NCBI GenBank assembly: GCA_016930735.1
Contig: JAFGGF010000432.1
Span: 1-6,976, forward strand
DNA: 6,976 nt
Reading direction: 5' to 3'
From: Prolixibacteraceae bacterium
GTDB lineage: Bacteria; Bacteroidota; Bacteroidia; Bacteroidales; Prolixibacteraceae
Numbering within the stretch: the stretch's first letter is position 1; every line of letters starts with the position of its first letter. The notes beneath the pieces were generated by a model. It saw only the letters and a program-made list of their open reading frames with translations, was not told where the DNA came from and ran no database searches. Made by a program: the position numbers and the translations under genes. Below are positions 1-5,473 of the stretch, piece after piece.

Positions 1-197
1 AACTTAATACACCAGGGGCACCAGTTCCCGCCAATCTGAAGAAAAACATGTTTCCCTTCCTTATTTGCTTTCGCAACTGCTTTTGCAATATCTTCCTTTG
101 CATCAGCTTTTTCATTGTAAATTTTTACATCCTGTGCCTGTAATCCTAAAGAAATCATTGACAAGGAAAAAATCAGATAAATAAGTTTTGTTCTCAT
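1..197 (-). CDS. Exported thioredoxin-fold protein, partial (C-terminus outside window)
   Basis: Reading leftwards from an ATG at 195-197, 65 codons are open to the window edge. The first residues, MRTKLIYLIFSLSMISLGLQAQ, form a typical Sec signal peptide (basic start, hydrophobic core, likely cut after the AQ near residue 22), so the protein acts outside the cytoplasm. A helix rich in Ala and Lys follows, then HVFLQIGGNWCPWCIK with a CxxC pair at Cys60 and Cys63. This is the first strand and redox site of a thioredoxin-like fold; the WCPWC form is common in the DUF255/thioredoxin_7-like group. Likely role: thiol-disulfide reduction in the periplasm, inferred from the motif only. The start lies 9 bases after the stop of the GH32 gene, so the two are probably co-transcribed. 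No Shine-Dalgarno sequence is visible. The catalytic fold beyond residue 65 is not in the window, so the exact subfamily is open. Confidence 0.85.
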   Translation of the reverse strand, partial: MRTKLIYLIFSLSMISLGLQAQDVKIYNEKADAKEDIAKAVAKANKEGKHVFLQIGGNWCPWCIK

Positions 198-206
198 ACA
201 ATATTT

Positions 207-1664
207 TTATTTTTCTCTCCAAACTGAGTTTATTTCATATATATCAAGCTTTTCAACAAGCAGTTCACCTCCGTGTGTGAACAATTCCATTGAGTCATTT
301 TCTTCAGGCGATGCAACCACAAACGACATAACAACCTGTCCGTTATTGGCATAAATCTCTACCGATGACCTGTCTAATAGAATTTCCATCTGTATTTTAC
401 CATTAACAGGATTTAATGGCGCAATCTGCCCCATACAGGAAAGTACTCCTCTGTCAACATTGTAATTCACTTCGATACCCGGAGTTTTCTTTCCGTGCCT
501 GAGCATAAATCCAAAATTATTGCAGGTTTTCAGGTCAAAAGTTCCCTTTATTTGGAAACAATCGCCTTTCAGCTTTTTAAGAATATTGTCGTTAATGCCT
601 GGAATAATATTCCTGTTTTCCCAATGATCATCTTTCCCATGTAATAGTTCAATCTTAGAAACCGGATTCCGAACCAATTTGATAATATTTCCGGTCCTCG
701 TCAATGAAAGTTCTGATGGAAAAGTCATTTGCCCTTGAAAAGGCATATCCGGAAACTCTCCGCCTTTCATCCAGGCAATCTGTAATGTCCTTCCGTCTTC
801 TTCAGGGATATTGCTCCAGGTTTGTGTTGCATAGTAATTTTTCCCGTAATCACTTTTCATCTTCCCTGTTTCAGGGAGGAACATTTCCCCGTCGAATCCA
901 CCGATCAGGTATGAACCATCACCATCGAACAATACCCATTTTGTGTCCTCCATACGATTGTTAACCGGTAACTCAACTAAATCGGGGCATTCAAAAAATC
1001 CCGGGACATGGCTTTTAAATTCCCAGTCAACCAGATTCTCTGAAACATAAATGGATACTCCCTGTTGTCTTTCATTCCCTTCAGGTTTCCTCCACAGCAC
1101 CATGACCCATTTACCGCTTTTTTCATACCGGAATACTTTTGGATCGCGCGCATCGTCCTCTTCATTATAAGGTATTACCGGATTGCCCTCAAATTTCTCC
1201 CAGGTTCTTCCTCTATCAGTACTGTAAGCAATCCTTTGCCCACATTTAAAACTGGTATAAAAAGCTACCAGCGTATTTTCATCTCCGGTTTGTTTTCCCA
1301 GTAAATTATCTTCATCAACAATTGCGCTTCCCGAAAAGGCAGTACAAAGTTCTTTATCTTCTGAATTATTATCAGGATAAATGGCTATCGGTAAATGTTG
1401 CCAGTGAACCAGGTCGGTTGACACTGCATGCCCCCAGTGCATGTAACCCCATTCCTTCCCGTTTGGGTTATACTGGTAAAATAAATGGTATTCACCCTTA
1501 TAAAAAACCAACCCATTCGGGTCGTTATGCCAGTTTTTTTCAGGAGTAAAATGAAACTGAGGCCTGTACAATTCATTATAATAACCTTTATCAGGCTTCG
1601 ATGAAATCAGTATTAACGGTAAAAACAGAAAAAAATAAATTTTCAATTTGCTTTCCATCATCAT
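207..1664 (-). CDS. Exported GH32 fructan hydrolase (levanase / exo-inulinase type)
   Basis: A 485-residue glycoside hydrolase of family 32, which cleaves beta-fructosides such as levan, inulin or sucrose with retention. Motifs in order: WHNDPNG at 45-51 with the nucleophile Asp48; FSGSA at 110-114; RDP at 173-175 with the transition-state-stabilising Asp174; ECPDL at 225-229 with the acid/base Glu225; NYYATQTW at 276-283. The five-bladed propeller ends near residue 325, and a C-terminal beta-sandwich follows, marked by LLDRSSVEIYANNG (429-442). A hydrophobic segment at 8-20 after a basic start is a signal peptide; no lipobox cysteine is seen. Export argues for polymer or oligofructan breakdown rather than cytosolic sucrose-6-phosphate hydrolysis; substrate is inferred. 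Three Met codons stand in a row (1656-1664), so the start is uncertain by two codons; AGAAGG lies about 14 bases upstream. No fructose transporter or SusC/D pair is in view. The gene appears complete. Confidence 0.93.
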   Translation of the reverse strand: MMMESKLKIYFFLFLPLILISSKPDKGYYNELYRPQFHFTPEKNWHNDPNGLVFYKGEYHLFYQYNPNGKEWGYMHWGHAVSTDLVHWQHLPIAIYPDNNSEDKELCTAFSGSAIVDEDNLLGKQTGDENTLVAFYTSFKCGQRIAYSTDRGRTWEKFEGNPVIPYNEEDDARDPKVFRYEKSGKWVMVLWRKPEGNERQQGVSIYVSENLVDWEFKSHVPGFFECPDLVELPVNNRMEDTKWVLFDGDGSYLIGGFDGEMFLPETGKMKSDYGKNYYATQTWSNIPEEDGRTLQIAWMKGGEFPDMPFQGQMTFPSELSLTRTGNIIKLVRNPVSKIELLHGKDDHWENRNIIPGINDNILKKLKGDCFQIKGTFDLKTCNNFGFMLRHGKKTPGIEVNYNVDRGVLSCMGQIAPLNPVNGKIQMEILLDRSSVEIYANNGQVVMSFVVASPEENDSMELFTHGGELLVEKLDIYEINSVWREK

Positions 1665-1907
1665 TTTTTTTGAGCCTTCTAAACTACAAAATTCAAATTA
1701 TTTTAAGTCAGAATTATTACCGGAAATTATATAGCTAAAGATAAAAATCCATTTTATTATTAGGGTAATTTTTTTCTTTAATGTAATGATGTTTATATGT
1801 ATTCCAATTTAAGTTAAAGTGAGGAAATGCTAATTCACTTAAAAAATGTAAATTTCGAATCTTTTTTAAAAGATGATTGTTTAACAGGAATCAACAAAGA
1901 AGTATTA
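1665..1907. other. Divergent intergenic region between the GH32 gene and the T9SS metalloprotease
   Basis: This AT-rich stretch must hold the promoters of both outward-facing genes, but no convincing Bacteroidota promoter is visible. On the minus strand the nearest match is GAATTTTG (one base off TAnnTTTG) without a TTG at the right distance. On the plus strand TAAATTTC at 1849-1856 is also one base off and lacks a -33 partner. Two inverted repeats are present on the protease side: arms 1817-1823 and 1834-1840 (one G-T pair) enclosing an ATG at 1827, and ATCTTTT (1859-1865) with AAAAGAT (1868-1874), almost without a loop. Their function, if any, is unknown. No RNA gene was recognised. Confidence 0.5.
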
Positions 1908-4382
1908 ATGAAAATATATATTGTTTTTTTATTTGTCACCCTGATTTTTGGATACTCAGCAACTGCAAAAGGAAAATGGAAAAGAGCTGAAATAATTCCT
2001 CATGAAACGGTTTGTTATGCATCAGGAAAGGTTGAAAAGAGTTTTATCCCTCCTCCTGAAAATATTGTTAACAGGTTGAAATCGGGGAAAGAAGCAGGTT
2101 GCGATATTGTTGTTACTTACTCCGGATTTCCTGAATCTGTTAAAAATGCATTTGAATATGCAGTAAACATCTGGGAGCAGCTTATTGAATCTGATGTTCC
2201 GATTTATATGACTGCCCGCTGGCAAAGCATGGATCCGAATACCCTGGCAAGTTGCGGTCCTACCGGATATTATCAGAACCTCGATAATTTTTATTATCGC
2301 AACAGGTTTTATGCTATCGCTGTTGCCGAAAAAATAGAAGGTGAAGAAATAACCGATAGTAGTTCTCCCGATATTTCAGCATCATTTAATAAAAATATTG
2401 AATGGTATTACGGGACTGATGGTAACTGCCCTGACAATAAATACGATTTTGTTTCAACTGTTTTACATGAACTTACTCACGGACTTGGCTTTACAGGTTT
2501 TTTTTACGCTGAAGATGGAATTGGTGAATACTATGATCCTCCGGCAATTTTTGACCAGTTTGTGGCAAATTATCAAAAACAGTTTTTAACTGACACTGAC
2601 CTTTTTGAAAATAATTCTGCGGTTTTATTTAGCCAATTGGTATCGAATGCTTTGTATTTCAGGAGCCCTGCCGCTGTTTTCGAAGGCAATGGTTCAGCTC
2701 CAAGGTTGTATGCACCAACAACATGGGATGACGGATCCAGTATTTATCATTTAAATGACTTTACCTATCCTGCCGGCAATATCAATTCGCTGATGACACA
2801 TGCGGCAGGCTACGGAGAAGTTATTCATAATCCAGGTCCCCTTACTTTAGGGATAATGGCGGATATTGGCTGGAAAAATATGTTTATCCGCCACGAAGAA
2901 CTGCGCGATATAGAAACAGTTACCGACCCGGTAATTGCTGAAGTTGGGATTGAAAGCGATTTTCAACTGGATTCAACATCGCTTTATATCGTATATTCTT
3001 CAGATAATTTTAATACATCTGATTCTGTTTTACTGAATGCTGATATAAACGATCTTTTATTAAGAACTGAAATTCCTGTGAATATTAACCGGGGAATTAT
3101 TTCGTATTATATATCGGCAACCGATGAAAAACAACGGACTTTCCGTATGCCTTCCACCGCTCCCGACAGCACATTTAGGTTAAGGATTGGCCCCGATGAA
3201 ATCGATCCGGTTATTACCCATCAACCCAAAGGATTTATTTTAACAACCAGTAAATTACTTCCAATTGAAGTTAAGGCTGAAGACAATATCGGGATCGATT
3301 CAGTTTGGGTCGAATATTTTTATAATAAGGGGGCACACCTGACCCTGGGTTTAAAAAATGATTCACCCGATTTATATTCAGCATCAATTAACCTTGAAGC
3401 TTTTCAGCTTTTGCAGGGCGATTCGGTCAGTTACAGGATTGTTGCACAGGATGTTTCTTCGAACCGGAACATTTCATACCTGCCGGAAACCGATTATTTC
3501 AGGGTAAAAGTGGAAGAAGTTTTTGATCCGTTGACATATTATATAAACGATTTTAACGACTTATCGAACAACGATTTTATCAATGATGGTTTTGAAATTA
3601 AAAAGCTAAGGCTTTTTTTAGACGGAGCACTTCAAACCATCCATCCTTATGAAAGTCCTGAACAAATCGATATGGAATATAATTACACATCACAGTTAAA
3701 ATATCCGATTATTTTACAGGAAGGTGGGCAAATGAATTACGATGAAATTGTATTGGTTGAACCTGGTGAAGATGGGTCTGTTTTTGGCGATGATGATTTC
3801 TGGGATTATGTAATTGTTGAGGGAAGTAAAGATAACGGTGAAACCTGGCTTCCCCTGGTTGATGGTTACGACAGCCGAAAAGTAACTTCGTGGTTAATAG
3901 AATACAACAATGGAATTAGCGGGAATAATTCAACTACGACTGCCCTGAAAGAATGGTTTATGAGGACAAATATCGACCTGCTTGAAAACGGAAATTTTGC
4001 CGCGGGTGACACAATCCTGATCCGTTTCAGGTTATTTTCCGACCCATATGCCAATGGCTGGGGCTGGATAATTGATAACCTTAAAATCCAGAATTATATG
4101 TCGGTTGAAGATCATTTGGCTTCGCCTGGAGAATTCAGGATTTTTCCCAATCCATTTAACGAGTGGCTTACAATTGAATTTAATAACCAGACTCAATTAT
4201 CCAATGTCGGAATTTTTGTTTTTGACGGCTTCGGGAAAAATATTTTAATTAAACCTCTTGATATTATTTATCCTGGATTTCAGGAAGTTCTTGATTTATC
4301 GAATCTGAATCCAGGAATTTACCTGATTCAGATTTATGGAAATGATAAAATACAAACCTCGCGTAAAGTAATCAAACATTAG
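1908..4382 (+). CDS. Secreted metalloprotease-like protein with T9SS type A sorting domain
   Basis: The 824-residue product begins with a signal peptide (MKIYIVFLFVTLIFGYSATAKG). I chose this ATG over an in-frame one at 1827 because the earlier start would put 27 polar residues before the signal peptide. Residues about 25-325 look like a zinc protease: VLHELTHGLGFTG with HExxH at 187-191 (Glu188 as general base) and SLMTH at 294-298, resembling a metzincin Met-turn; a segment reading NPGPLTLGIMADIGW follows. The canonical third metzincin ligand (HExxHxxGxxH) is replaced by Gly197, so any third ligand is elsewhere. Two Ig-like beta domains follow at about 330-430 and 430-540, then a beta-rich jelly-roll-like region at about 540-735 (VEGSKDNGETWLPL). 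The tail, 742-824, starts FRIFPNPF and includes LNPGIYLIQIYG, the type A T9SS signal recognised for outer-membrane export and usually cleaved. Probable role: secreted or surface-bound peptidase; substrate unknown. It stands alone, with its own upstream region and the aromatic operon's promoter starting at its stop codon. Confidence 0.85.
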   Translation: MKIYIVFLFVTLIFGYSATAKGKWKRAEIIPHETVCYASGKVEKSFIPPPENIVNRLKSGKEAGCDIVVTYSGFPESVKNAFEYAVNIWEQLIESDVPIYMTARWQSMDPNTLASCGPTGYYQNLDNFYYRNRFYAIAVAEKIEGEEITDSSSPDISASFNKNIEWYYGTDGNCPDNKYDFVSTVLHELTHGLGFTGFFYAEDGIGEYYDPPAIFDQFVANYQKQFLTDTDLFENNSAVLFSQLVSNALYFRSPAAVFEGNGSAPRLYAPTTWDDGSSIYHLNDFTYPAGNINSLMTHAAGYGEVIHNPGPLTLGIMADIGWKNMFIRHEELRDIETVTDPVIAEVGIESDFQLDSTSLYIVYSSDNFNTSDSVLLNADINDLLLRTEIPVNINRGIISYYISATDEKQRTFRMPSTAPDSTFRLRIGPDEIDPVITHQPKGFILTTSKLLPIEVKAEDNIGIDSVWVEYFYNKGAHLTLGLKNDSPDLYSASINLEAFQLLQGDSVSYRIVAQDVSSNRNISYLPETDYFRVKVEEVFDPLTYYINDFNDLSNNDFINDGFEIKKLRLFLDGALQTIHPYESPEQIDMEYNYTSQLKYPIILQEGGQMNYDEIVLVEPGEDGSVFGDDDFWDYVIVEGSKDNGETWLPLVDGYDSRKVTSWLIEYNNGISGNNSTTTALKEWFMRTNIDLLENGNFAAGDTILIRFRLFSDPYANGWGWIIDNLKIQNYMSVEDHLASPGEFRIFPNPFNEWLTIEFNNQTQLSNVGIFVFDGFGKNILIKPLDIIYPGFQEVLDLSNLNPGIYLIQIYGNDKIQTSRKVIKH

Positions 4383-4396
4383 ATTGTTTGATTATT
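4367..4396. repeat. Inverted repeat over the protease stop codon and the -33 box of the next promoter
   Basis: TAATCAAAC (4369-4377) and GTTTGATTA (4386-4394) are perfect 9-base inverted arms around an 8-base loop that holds the TAG stop; a G-T and an A-T pair can extend the stem to 11. As RNA it is a plausible 3'-end hairpin for the protease mRNA, although no T tract follows, so it is not a classical terminator. As DNA the right arm contains the TTTG -33 element (4387-4390), so it could be a dyad operator for the aromatic operon. The sequence cannot decide between these. Confidence 0.5.
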
Positions 4397-4416
4397 AAAA
4401 TATATCAGTATATTTG
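4387..4416 (+). promoter_or_regulatory. Bacteroidota-type sigma promoter of the aromatic amino acid operon
   Basis: TTTG at 4387-4390 and TATATTTG at 4409-4416 are full matches to the Bacteroidota -33 (TTTG) and -7 (TAnnTTTG) elements, with an 18-base spacer that is slightly short of the usual 19-21; an alternative TTG at 4384-4386 gives 22. Transcription would start near 4420-4424, leaving an untranslated leader of only about 10-15 bases before the leader-peptide ATG at 4435. The position fits the attenuator exactly: everything needed for control lies between this promoter and tyrA. The start site is inferred from the consensus only. Confidence 0.75.
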
Positions 4417-4434
4417 CGTGCACAAGAAAAAACG

Positions 4435-4497
4435 ATGAGAATTTTAAACAACTATTTCTGGTTTTACTATTTCGGTTTTTGTAAAAAGATCGGGTAA
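4435..4497 (+). CDS. Aromatic-rich leader peptide of the tyrA-DAHPS/CM attenuator
   Basis: A 20-codon ORF, ATG to TAA, reads MRILNNYFWFYYFGFCKKIG. Residues 7-13 are seven aromatic residues in a row (Tyr-Phe-Trp-Phe-Tyr-Tyr-Phe), and Phe15 follows; the totals are four Phe, three Tyr and one Trp. Such a run has no likely structural purpose in so short a peptide but is the hallmark of a sensor ORF in ribosome-mediated attenuation, as known for the trp, pheA and his leaders of Proteobacteria. The context agrees: a consensus promoter just upstream, an A-rich ribosome-binding region (4424-4434), a terminator downstream, and then genes for aromatic amino acid synthesis. The last three sense codons (AAG ATC GGG, 4486-4494) double as the first arm of the antiterminator. 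The peptide itself probably has no function once made; translation speed is the signal. Translation is inferred, not shown. Confidence 0.88.
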   Translation: MRILNNYFWFYYFGFCKKIG

Positions 4498-4539
4498 ATC
4501 CATTATGTTGTTATTAAAGATATTAAGGGTCCCGATCTT
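4486..4539 (+). promoter_or_regulatory. Antiterminator of the aromatic operon attenuator
   Basis: AAGATCGGG (4486-4494) and CCCGATCTT (4531-4539) are perfect 9-base complements separated by 36 bases. The first arm is the end of the leader ORF, immediately before its stop codon. The second arm takes up C4531 and C4532 of the terminator stem and its whole inner hairpin, so the two structures cannot form together without a pseudoknot. A ribosome held on early aromatic codons leaves the first arm free and favours this pairing, hence read-through into tyrA; a ribosome at the stop codon (4495-4497) covers the first arm. The regulatory direction is inferred from the geometry. Confidence 0.8.
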
Positions 4540-4556
4540 ATCAGGGCCCTTTTTTT
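4525..4556 (+). terminator. Intrinsic terminator (attenuator) ahead of tyrA
   Basis: AAGGGTCC (4525-4532) pairs with GGGCCCTT (4544-4551), eight pairs including one T-G wobble. Inside, GAT (4534-4536) can pair with ATC (4540-4542) around a three-base loop. Seven T residues at 4550-4556 follow the GC-rich stem, the form of a Rho-independent terminator. It lies 18 bases before the tyrA ATG and after the leader stop codon, so it cannot serve the upstream protease gene alone; it would stop transcripts that start at the operon's own promoter. Confidence 0.88.
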
Positions 4557-4574
4557 ATGAATAAAATTTAAGGT

Positions 4575-5471
4575 ATGAAAATTACAATAATCGGATTGGG
4601 TTTGATAGGTGGTTCATTAGCCATTGATCTGAAAAAACAAAAGTTTGTTTCTTCTATTACCGGTGTCGACATTGATAAAAAAAATGCAGGAGAGGCTCTA
4701 AAATTAGGGCTGGTTGACAAAATTGAAGAACTGGAACCTGCTGTTTCCGGATCAGACCTTGTTATAATTGCAATCCCGGTCGATAAAATTAAAATTTTAA
4801 TTCCCAAGGTTCTGGACCTGATTCCTGATTCGGCTACGGTAACGGATATGGGTTCGGCAAAAAGTGAGATAATCAGTGTTGTAAAAAATCATCCGCGAAG
4901 GAAAAATTATGTCCCTGCCCATCCTATGGCAGGAACAGAAGACTCAGGGCCTCAGGCAGCTTTCGAAGGTTTATTTAAAGGGAAAATCTGCATTATTTGC
5001 GATCAAGAAGACAGCGGTCCGCAACATTTGGCATTGATAGAAAAAATAATCCACCTGACTGGAATGGATATCGCATATATGACTTCCGATGAACAGGACC
5101 ACAGCACAGCTTTTGTATCTCATCTGCCTCATGCGGCAGCTTATGCACTGGCAAATGCAGTTCTTGCAAAAGAGGACCGAAATATAATTTTTGACCTGGC
5201 CAGTGGTGGATTCCGCTCTACTGTCAGGCTTGCAAAAAGTTCTTCAAGTATGTGGCACCCTATTTTTCAACAAAACAGGAATTATGTTGTTGAAGCCCTG
5301 GGTGTTTACATCAAACACCTGACAGATTTTAAGGAAAGCCTTGAAAAGAAAGACGACGACAAAGTGCTCGAACTGATAACCAATGCAAATAAAATCAGGG
5401 GAGTCCTTGCTGGCGATAATTCATCGTTGGTAAGAAATATGGAAACAAATTTTAAATTATATACGAAATAA
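4575..5471 (+). CDS. tyrA: Prephenate dehydrogenase
   Basis: This 298-residue cytoplasmic enzyme oxidatively decarboxylates prephenate to 4-hydroxyphenylpyruvate, the precursor of tyrosine. The N-terminal Rossmann fold has GLGLIGGS at 7-14, and the second strand ends VDID (31-34), whose acidic residue Asp32 suggests NAD+ rather than NADP+. Family motifs follow: HPMAGTEDSGP from 116, DEQDHSTAFVSHLPHA at 172-187 with the active-site histidine region, and STVRLAKSSSSMWHPIF at 215-231. The length is that of a monofunctional TyrA without a C-terminal ACT domain or fused chorismate mutase, so allosteric tyrosine sensing by ACT is absent; control may rest on the attenuator just upstream. AAGG lies one base before the ATG, too close to be a good Shine-Dalgarno site. 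The stop codon is 2 bases before the next start, indicating one operon and coupled translation. Arogenate as an alternative substrate cannot be excluded. Confidence 0.95.
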   Translation: MKITIIGLGLIGGSLAIDLKKQKFVSSITGVDIDKKNAGEALKLGLVDKIEELEPAVSGSDLVIIAIPVDKIKILIPKVLDLIPDSATVTDMGSAKSEIISVVKNHPRRKNYVPAHPMAGTEDSGPQAAFEGLFKGKICIICDQEDSGPQHLALIEKIIHLTGMDIAYMTSDEQDHSTAFVSHLPHAAAYALANAVLAKEDRNIIFDLASGGFRSTVRLAKSSSSMWHPIFQQNRNYVVEALGVYIKHLTDFKESLEKKDDDKVLELITNANKIRGVLAGDNSSLVRNMETNFKLYTK

Positions 5472-5473
5472 AA

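Noticed and set aside
704..1576. Several open frames of 60-80 codons on both strands across the GH32 gene
   Set aside because: They overlap a gene whose catalytic motifs are intact, have no recognisable domains and no start signals; they are shadows of the GH32 frame.
1681..1720. Promoter of the GH32 gene at the minus-strand sequence GAATTTTG
   Set aside because: One base off the -7 consensus and no TTG at the required distance; not strong enough in AT-rich DNA.
1827..1907. In-frame upstream start of the T9SS protease at ATG 1827, preceded by GAGG
   Set aside because: It would place 27 mostly polar residues before a clear signal peptide starting at 1908; the GAGG is only 2 bases from the ATG, and the ATG lies in the loop of a possible hairpin.
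4475..4488. Possible pause hairpin TTTTT/AAAAA at the end of the leader ORF
   Set aside because: The loop would be only two bases and the stem is A-T only; too weak to support a classical pause structure.
4505..4564. Second short ORF after the leader peptide (begins MLLLKIL), running through the terminator
   Set aside because: It has no ribosome-binding signal, no relevant amino acid enrichment beyond some leucine, and its sequence is dictated by the terminator hairpin; most likely chance.
4383..4574. T-box riboswitch or protein-bound (TRAP-like) leader upstream of tyrA
   Set aside because: The stretch is under 200 bases and shows no T-box-like stem I architecture or spaced GAG/TAG repeats; a translated aromatic-rich ORF explains it better.
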